Assembly: GCA_037968755.1 (NCBI GenBank)
Contig: JBBKWB010000007.1
Coordinates: forward strand, 12,553 to 76,552
Reading direction: 5' to 3'
Origin: Woeseia sp037968755
GTDB taxonomy: Bacteria > Pseudomonadota > Gammaproteobacteria > Steroidobacterales > Woeseiaceae
DNA: 64,000 nt
This document shows positions 51,492-60,315 of this stretch, piece by piece (position 1 is the first letter of the stretch; each line of letters starts with the position of its first letter). The translations under genes were made by a program, and so were the position numbers. The notes under the pieces were generated by a model. It was given only the letters and a program-made list of their open reading frames with translations, searched no databases and had not been told where the DNA came from.

Positions 51492-52580
51492 TCAGGAGCG
51501 ATGAGCTGCGTGCAAGTATTCAGTCGACTGCATTTCTGTCAGGCGACTGACTGTACGTTGAAATTCGAAGGCCAGGCGCTCCCCCTGATAGATTTCGTGC
51601 GCGTTGTGGGCGGCAGATACCACAAGTTTCACACGGCGGTCGTAAAACTCATCGATCAGGCTGATAAAACGCCGGGCAGCGTCGTCATTATGCTTGCCAA
51701 GCGCTGGCACTGACGACAAAACTACCGTGTGATACCAGCGCGCCAGCTCGATATAGTCATTCTGGCTGCGTGGTTTTTCGCACAATTCCGCGAAATCGAA
51801 CCAAACCACACCTTTTGCGCAGCGGCGGGTCTCGAAGTCGCGTCCATTGATATCAAGGATCCGGCCTTCCTCCACACGCGCCGGAGCCATCCGGTCAAAA
51901 AACTGTGCGAGGCTTCGGTCCGCCGCGTCGCCGAGCGGCGTCAGAAAGGTGCCGGCTTCCTGCAGCAGCGCGAGGCGGTAGTCCACGCCGCCATCCAGCT
52001 CCAGCACCTTGGTGTGGGCCTCCAGTAGCTCGATTGCGGGTAGAAAGCGCTGTCGTTGCAAGCCGTCCGCGTACAGGCTGGCTGGTGGAATATTAGAAGT
52101 GGTGATCAGGGTTACGCCCCGCTGGAACAGGCCCTGCAGCAAGCGCCCGAGTATCATCGCGTCGCCGATATCATTGACAAAAAACTCATCGAAGCACAGA
52201 ACGCGGGCCTCATCCGCCAACTGTGCGGCTACCGCATCCAGCGGATCCTCAACATCATTGAGCAGCGCCAGCCGGGCATGCACGTCGTGCATCATCCGGT
52301 GAAAATGAATGCGCTTTTTCGACGGCACAGCAAGAGTGTGGAAAAACAGGTCCATCAGGAAGGTCTTGCCGCGGCCCACGCCGCCCCACAAGTACAGTCC
52401 TTTCACAGGCGGCGGGGGGGAGTACCAGGGCAGATGCCGTCGCGTTCTCGTCCAGACTGATGCCGGCCGGCAAAGTCGCTGCTGCAGTTTCGCAAGAGTC
52501 TGCACGACCTCGCCCTGGGCCGGGTCCTCGTTCAGGCCGGTGGTCTGTCGGTACGCCTCGTGAATCGTCGGAACGGTCAT
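51492..52580 (-). CDS. zapE: Cell division protein ZapE (AFG1-type ATPase)
   Basis: A 362-residue P-loop ATPase. Walker A is LYLWGGVGRGKTFLMDLFF and Walker B ARVLCFDEFFVNDIGDAM; LITTSNIPPASLYADGLQR is the sensor region and FKHLC-like RRFISLIDEFYDRRVKL the C-terminal family block. ZapE associates with the FtsZ ring and destabilises it under stress in E. coli; mitochondrial AFG1 is related. ATG 52580 is the family start. It stands alone, 52 bases from the MarR start. Confidence 0.92.
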   Translation of the reverse strand: MTVPTIHEAYRQTTGLNEDPAQGEVVQTLAKLQQRLCRPASVWTRTRRHLPWYSPPPPVKGLYLWGGVGRGKTFLMDLFFHTLAVPSKKRIHFHRMMHDVHARLALLNDVEDPLDAVAAQLADEARVLCFDEFFVNDIGDAMILGRLLQGLFQRGVTLITTSNIPPASLYADGLQRQRFLPAIELLEAHTKVLELDGGVDYRLALLQEAGTFLTPLGDAADRSLAQFFDRMAPARVEEGRILDINGRDFETRRCAKGVVWFDFAELCEKPRSQNDYIELARWYHTVVLSSVPALGKHNDDAARRFISLIDEFYDRRVKLVVSAAHNAHEIYQGERLAFEFQRTVSRLTEMQSTEYLHAAHRS

Positions 52581-52741
52581 ACGCCTCGCTATGAATGGGC
52601 CGACAATCGGCCAGCCAAGATTACCGCGCAGAGCAGGGTGTAGCCAGCAAGGCATCTGCAGGCAGCAGGCGTTCCGGCATGGATCATGCCGTTGGCTGCT
52701 CTGTTAGAATTGCAGAGCTTCTTGTTGCGAGTATTTTGGGA

Positions 52742-54403
52742 ATGACAGCAGAGACCGAACGCGAATCAATGGAATTTGATGTGGTGATTGTTGGTGGTGG
52801 GCCGGCCGGGCTTGCTACTGGCATTCGCCTGATGCAACTGGCTGCCGAGAACGGCCAGGAATTGAATATTGTTGTCTTAGAGAAAGGTTCCGAGATCGGC
52901 GCGCACATTCTCTCCGGCAATGTCTTCGATCCACGCGCTCTTACTGAATTGTTTCCAGACTGGGCCGAGCGCGGCGCGCCGATCAAGTCCGCGGTTACGG
53001 GTGACGATATCCACTACCTCACCAGCGAATCGGGCGGCCAGTCGGTCCCGGGCTTCCTGGTGCCCCGGCCGATGCACAACAAGGGCAACTACATCGTGAG
53101 CCTTGGCCGCGTGTGCCAGTGGCTGGGTGAGCAGGCCGAAGCATTGGGGGTCAATGTGTTTCCTGGCTTTGCGGCGGCGGAAGTGCTCTACGCTGAGGAT
53201 GGCAAGGTACGCGGAGTGCGGACCAGCGACATGGGCATTGGCAAAGACGGCAAGCCGAAAGATTCCTGGCAACCAGGCTACGACCTGCTGGGTAAATACA
53301 CGGTGCTGGCCGAAGGCTGTCACGGCAATCTTGGCAAGGAGTTAATCGACAAATTCGGTCTTCGCGATGGCGCTGATCCGCAGCACTACGGTATTGGCCT
53401 CAAAGAGATCTGGGAGATTGACCCGGCGCTGCACGAAGAAGGCAAGGTAGTGCATACACTCGGCTGGCCACTCGACAACCACACCGAGGGTGGCGGTTTT
53501 CTCTACCATGCCGCCGACAATAAAGTGTTTCTCGGCATGATCATCGCGCTTAATTATCGCAACCCGCACCTGTCGCCATTCCACGAGTTCCAGCGCTGGA
53601 AAACGCATCCGCGCATTCGCCGCTATCTAGCGGGCGGCAAGCGCATTGCCTACGGTGCGCGCGCGGTCAATAAAGGTGGTCTGCAGTCATTGCCGAAGCT
53701 CACAGCGCCTGGCGCGCTGCTAACCGGCTGCGACGCCGGCTTTTTAAACGGCGCCAAGATCAAAGGAGCGCATACCGCGATCAAGAGCGGCATCCTGGCC
53801 GCTGAGAGTATCTGGAACGCACTCGAGGCAAACAGCGAAGGCTATGAAGACCTGGTGAGTTACGAAACCGCGGTGCGTGCATCCTGGATTCACGATGAAT
53901 TGCATTGCGCGCGTAACTTCAGCCCGGCACTGCACAAATTCGGTACGTTCTTTGGCGCAGCGTTTGCCTGGGTCGACCAGAATATCTTTCGCGGCAAACT
54001 GCCGTTTACGTTGCACAACCGTGAGCCGGACCACGAATCACTAGACGAGGCTAGTGCAAGCCGGGTCATTGATTATCCGAAGCCGGATGGCGTGATCAGT
54101 TTCGATCGTTTGTCGTCCGTGTACCTGTCGAGTACCAATCACGAAGAAGACCAGCCGTCACATTTGAAGCTGAAGGATGCCAGCATCCCGATCGCCTATA
54201 ACCTGCCGCACTATGATGAGCCAGCGCAGCGCTATTGCCCTGCCGGTGTCTTTGAGGTGGTCGAAGAGAACGGCGAGCCGCGCTTCCAGATCAATGCGCA
54301 GAACTGCGTACATTGCAAAACCTGCGACATCAAGGATCCGAAACAGAATATCGTCTGGACGGTTCCGGAAGGTGGTGGTGGTCCAAACTATCCGGGTATG
54401 TAG
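52742..54403 (+). CDS. Electron transfer flavoprotein-ubiquinone oxidoreductase
   Basis: Membrane-associated enzyme of 553 residues passing electrons from ETF (reduced by acyl-CoA dehydrogenases) to ubiquinone. FAD binds near the N-terminus (FDVVIVGGGPAGLATGIRLM), a central domain holds the quinone site, and the C-terminal ferredoxin-like domain has the 4Fe-4S cysteines RYCPAG and NCVHCKTCDIKDP. ATG 52742 fits the family; the frame reaches 52595 with unrelated residues. No etfA or etfB is in the window. It would serve the dehydrogenases at 31308-33664. Confidence 0.96.
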   Translation: MTAETERESMEFDVVIVGGGPAGLATGIRLMQLAAENGQELNIVVLEKGSEIGAHILSGNVFDPRALTELFPDWAERGAPIKSAVTGDDIHYLTSESGGQSVPGFLVPRPMHNKGNYIVSLGRVCQWLGEQAEALGVNVFPGFAAAEVLYAEDGKVRGVRTSDMGIGKDGKPKDSWQPGYDLLGKYTVLAEGCHGNLGKELIDKFGLRDGADPQHYGIGLKEIWEIDPALHEEGKVVHTLGWPLDNHTEGGGFLYHAADNKVFLGMIIALNYRNPHLSPFHEFQRWKTHPRIRRYLAGGKRIAYGARAVNKGGLQSLPKLTAPGALLTGCDAGFLNGAKIKGAHTAIKSGILAAESIWNALEANSEGYEDLVSYETAVRASWIHDELHCARNFSPALHKFGTFFGAAFAWVDQNIFRGKLPFTLHNREPDHESLDEASASRVIDYPKPDGVISFDRLSSVYLSSTNHEEDQPSHLKLKDASIPIAYNLPHYDEPAQRYCPAGVFEVVEENGEPRFQINAQNCVHCKTCDIKDPKQNIVWTVPEGGGGPNYPGM

Positions 54404-54591
54404 TACTTTCGAATTGACCTCGATGCACCAGACGTTACAACCGGGAGCTCATGCAGTTCAAGTGTCTGATGGTCAACCCAACAATATTGCTGTTGCGCAA
54501 TGATCTAACGGATTGAGCAATCTCTGTCGTTGACGTCCTAGGAACGGTCCGGATACTGGAGACGCAAGCCAACGACTTAGCTCACACGCGC

Positions 54592-54639
54592 TTGACTCAG
54601 ACCACCTGTAGCGTCAGCGCAAGGCGGACTGAGTCAAGT
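54592..54639. terminator. Long stem-loop between convergent etf-qo and SDR genes
   Basis: CTTGACTCAG (54592-54601) and CTGAGTCAAG (54630-54639) form a perfect 10-base-pair stem around a 28-base loop, 47 bases past the stop of the minus-strand SDR gene. There is no T-run. The other part of 54404-54686 shows nothing. Confidence 0.35.
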
Positions 54640-54686
54640 GACGAGTGCAGCGCATCGCGACGAGGCCGCAACAAGACCACCGAACT

Positions 54687-55454
54687 CTATTTCGGTTGCA
54701 TGCGGATGGCGCCGTCGAGGCGGATCGTTTCGCCGTTGATCATCGTATTGCCGTATATCGCAACCACAAGATCTGCGTATTCATCAGGACGGCCCATGCG
54801 TGACGGGAACGGTACCTGGGCACCGAGTGATTGCTGCACTTCTTCCGGCAAGCCAGCCATCATCGGTGTAAGAAAAATACCCGGTGCAATCGTGTTAACG
54901 CGAATCCCGAAGCGCGCGAACTCACGCGCGAGCGGCAGCATCATGCCAACGACGCCACCTTTGGACGCCGAGTAGCCAGCCTGGCCAATTTGTCCTTCGA
55001 AGGCCGCAACCGATGCGGTATTAATAATCAAGCCACGCTCGCCGTCGGCCGCCGGTTCGTTGTGTTGCATGATATTGGCGGCTTCTTTCGCGAGTATGAA
55101 TGAGCCAACGAGATTGATGTTCACGGAGCGTGCGAAGCTTTCGACGGGCAGCGGCCCATCACGGCCCAGCACGCGTGCTGGCAACAGGATGCCGGCGCAG
55201 TTGACGGCTAATGTGATGCCGCCCATCAATTCTGCGGCCTTCGACATGGCGGCTTGCACCGATGCTTCGTCACTGACATCAGTACGAATAAAGTGGGCGC
55301 GCTCACCTAGATCGGCGGCACTTTTCGGCCCCAGCTTGTCATTGATGTCCAGCAATACTGCCTGGCCGCCAGCGGCTATGACTTTCTCGGCAGTTGCCAG
55401 GCCTAGTCCCGAGGCACCACCGGACACTACTGCTTTCGCAGACGCTAATTTCAT
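54687..55454 (-). CDS. 3-hydroxyacyl-CoA dehydrogenase, SDR type (HSD10-like)
   Basis: A 255-residue short-chain dehydrogenase. It has the cofactor motif VVSGGASGLGLATAEKV, NCAGI (NNAG-type), an intact catalytic YSASKGGVVGM and NTIAPGIFLTP. Acidic LLDINDK after the second strand indicates NAD preference. It is closest to type II 3-hydroxyacyl-CoA dehydrogenases (HSD17B10), which oxidise 3-hydroxyacyl-CoA in short-chain fatty and isoleucine degradation. The thiolase gene is 45 bases upstream on the same strand, which fits consecutive beta-oxidation steps. Confidence 0.88.
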   Translation of the reverse strand: MKLASAKAVVSGGASGLGLATAEKVIAAGGQAVLLDINDKLGPKSAADLGERAHFIRTDVSDEASVQAAMSKAAELMGGITLAVNCAGILLPARVLGRDGPLPVESFARSVNINLVGSFILAKEAANIMQHNEPAADGERGLIINTASVAAFEGQIGQAGYSASKGGVVGMMLPLAREFARFGIRVNTIAPGIFLTPMMAGLPEEVQQSLGAQVPFPSRMGRPDEYADLVVAIYGNTMINGETIRLDGAIRMQPK

Positions 55455-55499
55455 ACTGATCTCCGCTTTGTTTGCCAGCTGTAAAATCCAGGCGTTGCC

Positions 55500-56678
55500 T
55501 CAGACTTCTATACCGATCGCCACTGCCTCGCCGCCACCGATACACAGTGAGGCAACGCCGCGGCCGCCGCCGCGCGCGCGCAACGCATGAATCAGGGTTA
55601 CGATTAATCTTGCGCCGGAAGCGCCAATCGGATGACCCAGCGCGCAAGCTCCGCCGTTTACATTAACTTTGTCATGCGGAATGCCGACGTCTTGCATTGC
55701 CGCCATTGTGACGCACGCAAATGCTTCGTTGATTTCGTACAGGTCGACACTGTCGGGCAACCAACCCAGCTGCTCGTGCAGCGCTTTGATTGCGTAAACC
55801 GGCGACGTCGTAAACCACTCTGGTTCCTGCGCAAAGCCGGAATGACCGATGATGCGTGCGAGTGTTTCGACGCCACTGTTTTTCGCTTCAATATCGCGCA
55901 TCAGGATCAGGCTTGCAGCGCCGTCCGAGATAGAGGACGAACTTGCTGCAGTGACCGTGCCGTCCTTGGCAAACGCCGGGCGCAAAGTCGGAATCTTGTC
56001 GATATTGACGGCGCCAGGGCCTTCGTCAACCGACACTATCGTGTCACCGCGACGGCTGCTTACCGTTACCGGCACCAGCTCGTCGGCGAATGCCCCGGAT
56101 TCGGCGGCGCGCAGCGCGCGGGTAACGGATTCAACGGCAAAGGCATCCTGCTGTTCCCGCGTGAAGCCGTACTTCTTTGCGGTTTGCTCCGCAAAGTGGC
56201 CCATCATTTGCCCGTCGAACGGGCTTTGCAGGCCGTCGTAGAACATATGATCGAGAACTTCCTGGTGGCCCATGCGATAGCCGGCCCTGGCTTTCGGCAT
56301 CAGGTACGGCGCATTGCTCATGGATTCCATGCCGCCAGCCAGCACCACTTTGGCACTGTCGGCGCGAATAAGGTCGCTGCCAAGCATGACGGCTTTCATA
56401 CCAGAGCCGCAGACCTTGTTAATCGTCGTGCAACCAACACCGAGTGGCACATCAGCCGCCAACGCAGCCTGCCGCGCCGGCGCCTGGCCGAGGCCAGCCG
56501 GCAATACGCAACCCAGCAATACTTCACTGATGTCGGCGGCGTCGATGCCGCAGTCTGCGATGGCGGCACGCGTAGCTGCAGCTGACAATTCAGTTGCCTT
56601 GACTGTGCCTAACGCCCCCTGGAAACCGCCCATCGGCGTGCGCCGCGCGGCAACAATTACGGTTGAGTCCTGTTTCAT
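55500..56678 (-). CDS. Acetyl-CoA C-acetyltransferase (thiolase)
   Basis: A 392-residue type II thiolase joining or splitting acetyl-CoA/acetoacetyl-CoA. The nucleophile cysteine is in TTINKVCGSGMKAVMLG, the catalytic His in GGACALGHPIGASGARLIV and the second Cys in VASLCIGGGEAVAIGIE. Length matches AtoB/PhaA (about 393). It is the first gene of the two-gene unit with the 3-hydroxyacyl-CoA dehydrogenase. Longer-chain activity is possible because the operon has no own regulator or acyl specificity clue. Confidence 0.93.
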   Translation of the reverse strand: MKQDSTVIVAARRTPMGGFQGALGTVKATELSAAATRAAIADCGIDAADISEVLLGCVLPAGLGQAPARQAALAADVPLGVGCTTINKVCGSGMKAVMLGSDLIRADSAKVVLAGGMESMSNAPYLMPKARAGYRMGHQEVLDHMFYDGLQSPFDGQMMGHFAEQTAKKYGFTREQQDAFAVESVTRALRAAESGAFADELVPVTVSSRRGDTIVSVDEGPGAVNIDKIPTLRPAFAKDGTVTAASSSSISDGAASLILMRDIEAKNSGVETLARIIGHSGFAQEPEWFTTSPVYAIKALHEQLGWLPDSVDLYEINEAFACVTMAAMQDVGIPHDKVNVNGGACALGHPIGASGARLIVTLIHALRARGGGRGVASLCIGGGEAVAIGIEV

Positions 56679-56784
56679 GTTGATCCGTCAAACCTGCTGT
56701 GTGAATGGGTTCTGCCGAGGCTGCCAGCAAAGGCTCGCTACTTTCCCGCATTGCCTCGCAAGGCGCAATACATAGATACGAGTA

Positions 56785-57597
56785 TTAGCCGGGCGCCGGA
56801 TCGCGCAATGCTACGAGGTCAGGCTCGGCCAGCAGGCTCAGGATACGCTGGCGGGCCTGTTCGGCGATTTGCTTGCTACTGCAGTCCTCGTTCGCTTCCA
56901 GCGGCGCCAGGATGTCGATTCGCAGCGCGCCGCGTCGGGGCAGGATGCGCTCGGCAGGCAGGATGTGTCGCGCGCCGCGAATAACGACCGGAACAACAGG
57001 GAGCTTGGCGCGCTGTGCTGCCGCAAACGCGCCGGCACGAAAGGCAGCCAAACCCGGTTTCGCGGTAAACGTGCCCTCCGGGAAAAATGCCAGCGACTCG
57101 CCATTCTCGGCGGCACGCAGCAGGGTGCGCGCATCCCGGGCACCACCGCGGGCTGAAAAACGTTCGACGAAATGCGCGCCGATACGTCGCAGGAAAAAAT
57201 GCACAACAGGAACCTTGCGAACCTCGCCTTTAATTACGTAAGAAAAGCGTGGTGGCAGGAAGGCCTGCAAAATAATGCCGTCCAGGTAGCTGGCGTGATT
57301 GGCAACCACGATGCACGGTCTTTCTGGCAATTCGTCTGCGCCGTGCACTGCTGTGTCGATGCCCGCAAGGTAGAAGGGCAAGCGCGCGAAGCGAGTGACC
57401 CAGCGACGCCGCCGTTGCAGACCAGGCAACAACAACGCACTCAGGACTGCGCCACAGACACAAACGAGGAACGCGAACCAGGCATAGATGCCGTACAGTG
57501 ACGCAAGAATTCCCGATCGCTGTTGCGCCGTTGCCGGCACGGACAGCTCTGCGGGCAACTCATCTTTACCATTCGCCGGTTGTGGTATTCCGCTCAT
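56785..57597 (-). CDS. plsC: 1-acyl-sn-glycerol-3-phosphate acyltransferase family protein
   Basis: A 270-residue membrane acyltransferase, putatively making phosphatidic acid from lysophosphatidic acid. An N-terminal membrane helix (about 28-60; YAWFAFLVCVCGAVLSALLL) precedes the acyltransferase domain with the HX4D box VANHASYLDG and the FFPEGTFTAKPG box. Other members acylate ornithine lipids or lipid A. ATG 57597 is preferred over ATG 57636. Two CRP-like sites lie 67-121 bases upstream, though these fit the divergent xerD promoter better. Confidence 0.83.
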   Translation of the reverse strand: MSGIPQPANGKDELPAELSVPATAQQRSGILASLYGIYAWFAFLVCVCGAVLSALLLPGLQRRRRWVTRFARLPFYLAGIDTAVHGADELPERPCIVVANHASYLDGIILQAFLPPRFSYVIKGEVRKVPVVHFFLRRIGAHFVERFSARGGARDARTLLRAAENGESLAFFPEGTFTAKPGLAAFRAGAFAAAQRAKLPVVPVVIRGARHILPAERILPRRGALRIDILAPLEANEDCSSKQIAEQARQRILSLLAEPDLVALRDPAPG

Positions 57598-57663
57598 ACG
57601 TTGAGTCGTTGTCCTGTTGCTGTGGCGTGGAGGCAATGAAGGCGCTCAATTCACGCAGTATTA

Positions 57664-57679
57664 TGTGACCCAGGTCACT
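57664..57679. promoter_or_regulatory. CRP/Vfr-like binding site 1
   Basis: TGTGA-6-TCACT, containing the perfect inverted repeat GTGACC-CA-GGTCAC. It matches the CRP consensus at nine of ten conserved positions. Its centre is 39 bases from that of site 2. It lies in the gene-free stretch 57598-57911. Confidence 0.5.
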
Positions 57680-57702
57680 TTATGTTAATGGCGTAGCCAA
57701 TT

Positions 57703-57718
57703 TGTGACAGCGATCACG
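57703..57718. promoter_or_regulatory. CRP/Vfr-like binding site 2
   Basis: TGTGA-6-TCACG. Its centre (57710.5) is 41.5 bases upstream of the transcription start expected from the -10 box at 57740-57745, the classical class II activator position. Confidence 0.5.
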
Positions 57719-57739
57719 CCGGATTTGGAGCACCGTCAC

Positions 57740-57745
57740 CATACT
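57740..57745 (+). promoter_or_regulatory. Predicted -10 box of the xerD-dsbC unit
   Basis: CATACT, five of six matches. No -35 box is present at the right spacing, as expected for an activator-dependent promoter. The leader to xerD would be about 160 bases. Nothing else is seen in 57598-57911. Confidence 0.4.
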
Positions 57746-57911
57746 CAATTGCTTGAAATATCCGTTGCTTGGTGACCGCTTTGTTCGGCGACCGGGCAGG
57801 GCGCTGCGTCAGTTCAGGCTCACAGGGTCGGCGTATGCTACCAGCCGATGTCTGCAGAATGTAAGGGCGCGTATCCTGTTGTAACGGGTGATCCTTGATT
57901 CGTTGGAAGAC

Positions 57912-58844
57912 ATGGCAAGCACTGGAAATACAAAGAACTCTGATGATGCTCACGCGAAATCCGAACAGCTGGTTGATCGATTTCTCGATGCCATCTGGAT
58001 GGAGCGCGGCTTGTCGTCCAATACGCTCGGCGCCTATCGCGCGGACCTGATGACCCTCGAACGCGGCTTGTCGGAACGCTCCATAGTAATCGAGAAAGCA
58101 CAGAAAGCGGACCTGCTTGAGTTTATTGCGCAGCGCGTTGAAAGCGGCGCGAAGCCGCGTTCTACCGCTCGCCAGCTGTCGAGCTTCCGCAGATTCTTCC
58201 GCTACATCATGCGTGAAGGAATGCGTGACTCGGATCCGACCGCCGATATCGAGATGCCCCGCATTGGCCGCTCACTGCCCAAATCGCTGACGGAAGAAGA
58301 GGTGGATGCCCTGTTGCATGCGCCGAATACCGAAGAGCCGTTGGGTCACCGCGATCGTGCAATGTTGGAGTTGCTATACGCTACCGGTTTGCGCGTCTCG
58401 GAGCTTATTAACCTAAAACAGTCCGAAGTGAATTTTAACCAGGGCGTCATTCGCATCGTCGGCAAAGGCGATCGCGAGCGGCTGATCCCGCTCGGCGATG
58501 AAGCGCAACGTTGGTTGCGTGATTTCATCGACGGTCCGCGTATGGAGATTCTGCTCGAGCGGCAAACGGACTACCTGTTTCCCACCCGGCGCGGCGATCG
58601 TATGACCCGCCAGGCGTTTTGGCACATCATCAAGCGCTACGCTCAGAAGGCGGATGTTGCGAAGAAGTTGTCACCGCACAGCCTGCGGCACGCGTTTGCG
58701 ACGCACCTTCTGAATCGTGGCGCCGATCTGCGAGTAGTGCAGCTGTTGCTGGGCCACAGCGACCTGTCAACGACGCAAATCTACACTCACGTTGCTCGCG
58801 AACGACTGAAGGATCTCCACGGTCGCCATCACCCGCGCGGCTAG
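57912..58844 (+). CDS. xerD: Tyrosine recombinase XerD
   Basis: Site-specific recombinase of 310 residues which with XerC resolves chromosome dimers at dif. The N-terminal SAM-like DNA-binding domain (about 15-105) is followed by the catalytic domain with Arg in ATGLRVSELINL, Lys in VGKGDRERLIPLG, HSLRHAFATHLLNRG and LLGHSDLSTTQIYTHV with the Tyr nucleophile. ATG 57912 after GGAAGA is chosen over ATG 57888. The dsbC gene follows, as in many gammaproteobacteria, so this is the housekeeping recombinase rather than a phage integrase. Confidence 0.95.
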   Translation: MASTGNTKNSDDAHAKSEQLVDRFLDAIWMERGLSSNTLGAYRADLMTLERGLSERSIVIEKAQKADLLEFIAQRVESGAKPRSTARQLSSFRRFFRYIMREGMRDSDPTADIEMPRIGRSLPKSLTEEEVDALLHAPNTEEPLGHRDRAMLELLYATGLRVSELINLKQSEVNFNQGVIRIVGKGDRERLIPLGDEAQRWLRDFIDGPRMEILLERQTDYLFPTRRGDRMTRQAFWHIIKRYAQKADVAKKLSPHSLRHAFATHLLNRGADLRVVQLLLGHSDLSTTQIYTHVARERLKDLHGRHHPRG

Positions 58845-58993
58845 CCACGGCTAATCTGCGTCAGCAGGGCACCACTGGCCGCACAGTTTGCTACACTTCG
58901 GGCCACCCGGCGTTGAACCGCGAGCAGTTGCGCGGGTCGAACGCAATGACATTACGGATGGCGCAAGTCGGCGCCGCAATACGGATCTTACCC

Positions 58994-59734
58994 ATGAAAC
59001 TATTCTTGCCTACCCTGGCCCTCATTCTTGGTCTGCAGGCGACCAGCGTCCACGCGCAGGATGTATCGCCGGAACTCGCTGTCGTGCGTGCGAAAGTATC
59101 CGGCCTGTTCGACGAAATTAAGCCGGAACATGTGTTTCCTGGGCCGATCGATGGTTGGTACACCATTCGCAAGGGCGCCATCATCGCGTACATCTCCTCT
59201 GACGGCCGCTACCTGATGCAAGGCGATCTGATCGATCTTGACGACCAGGTCAATCTGTCGGAGAACGAACGCAACAATGCGCGCAGCGACATGATGTCAG
59301 CGATACCGGATGCGAACACAATCGTGTTTTCACCAGAAAACGTGAAGTACCGGGTATCGGTATTTACGGATGTCGATTGCACCTATTGCCGCCGTCTGCA
59401 TAGCCAGATTGACCAGTACATGGCGCAGGGTATTGAAGTGCGTTATCTGCTGTACCCGCGCAATGGACCGACCTCCGCTTCATGGGCGACGGCCGAAAAA
59501 GTCTGGTGCGCCAAGGACCACAATACAGCGCTGACCCTGGCCAAGCAGGACAAGGAATTTGCTGCACCGAGCTGCGATTCCGCAACGGTCAGCCAGCATT
59601 ACGCGGCGGGTCAGGATGTAGGCTTGCGCGGCACGCCGGCGATCGTCTTTGAAGACGGCACGCTGGTCAGCGGTTATTTGCCGCCGAATCAGCTGGCAAT
59701 GCGACTTGCAGCGAGCGCCACTCAGCCGCAATAA
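58994..59734 (+). CDS. dsbC: Thiol:disulfide interchange protein DsbC
   Basis: Periplasmic disulfide isomerase of 246 residues. A signal peptide (LFLPTLALILGLQATSVHA) precedes the dimerisation domain (about 22-90) and a thioredoxin-like domain with the redox pair in VDCTYCRRLHSQI and cis-Pro in LRGTPAIVFEDG. The active site is CTYC rather than the CGYC of E. coli. Two further cysteines (KVWCAKD, APSCDSA) likely form the structural disulfide. The start is ATG 58994; the frame extends back far into xerD. recJ, the usual next gene, is missing. Confidence 0.92.
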   Translation: MKLFLPTLALILGLQATSVHAQDVSPELAVVRAKVSGLFDEIKPEHVFPGPIDGWYTIRKGAIIAYISSDGRYLMQGDLIDLDDQVNLSENERNNARSDMMSAIPDANTIVFSPENVKYRVSVFTDVDCTYCRRLHSQIDQYMAQGIEVRYLLYPRNGPTSASWATAEKVWCAKDHNTALTLAKQDKEFAAPSCDSATVSQHYAAGQDVGLRGTPAIVFEDGTLVSGYLPPNQLAMRLAASATQPQ

Positions 59735-59736
59735 AT

Positions 59737-60270
59737 TTATTCGCGATGTCGGGTAATGGCGTGCATATGCACGCCATTATTTTTTCCGTGATCAGCAAAA
59801 TATTTTTCGAGCGCGAAGCGGCCGCTGCGAAAAGCAATTTCATCCCAGGGAATTTCGTCCTCTGCGAACATGCCGACTTCGAGACTTTCTTCACCGACAC
59901 CGTAGTCACCAACCAGTTCGGCCGTAAAGAAAACGTGGACCTGGCCGGCTTCCACTACGTCGACTGACGCAAACAAGTGACCAATGCGGACTTCCGCGCA
60001 GGCCTCTTCAAACGTTTCGCGAGCCGCACCCTGGTCCATAGTCTCACCTAGCTCCATGAAACCGGCAGGCACTGTCCAGTAGCCGCGGCGTGGCTCTATG
60101 GCGCGGCGGCACAGCAAAATCTTGCCATTGCGTTCGGGTACGCAGCCGACAATGATTCGCGGATTCTGATAATGGATGGTCTTGCAGGTTTCGCAGACCC
60201 AGCGCTCCCGGTTATCACTGTTCGGGGTTCTTCGGGTGACCAATTCGCCACAGTTGGCGCAGTACTTCAT
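59737..60270 (-). CDS. NUDIX hydrolase with N-terminal zinc ribbon
   Basis: A 177-residue protein with a zinc ribbon (YCANCGELVTRR, WVCETCKTIHY) and a NUDIX box G-x5-E-x7-RE-x2-EE in GFMELGETMDQGAARETFEE, with Cys in place of the usual final Gly. Such proteins resemble NADH pyrophosphatase or nucleotide-sugar/ADP-ribose hydrolases; the substrate is unknown. ATG 60270 (MKYCANCG) is the family start. Earlier frames run through the tRNA-Leu gene and are artefacts. The last codons also form the dsbC terminator. Confidence 0.85.
   Translation of the reverse strand: MKYCANCGELVTRRTPNSDNRERWVCETCKTIHYQNPRIIVGCVPERNGKILLCRRAIEPRRGYWTVPAGFMELGETMDQGAARETFEEACAEVRIGHLFASVDVVEAGQVHVFFTAELVGDYGVGEESLEVGMFAEDEIPWDEIAFRSGRFALEKYFADHGKNNGVHMHAITRHRE
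59755..59785 (+). terminator. Rho-independent terminator of xerD-dsbC
   Basis: A perfect 10-base-pair stem (AATGGCGTGC with its complement, loop ATAT) is followed by A and six Ts, starting 20 bases after the dsbC stop. It lies wholly inside the 3' end of the opposite-strand NUDIX gene. Confidence 0.8.
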
Positions 60271-60315
60271 CGCAACCGCCAGAAGGCGCGGAGTTTGCGC
60301 CGTACTCATGTTGTT

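Noticed and set aside
57912..58844. Integrase of a mobile element
   Set aside because: Sequence length and the adjacent dsbC gene identify the housekeeping XerD; no attachment site, tRNA disruption or phage genes are near.
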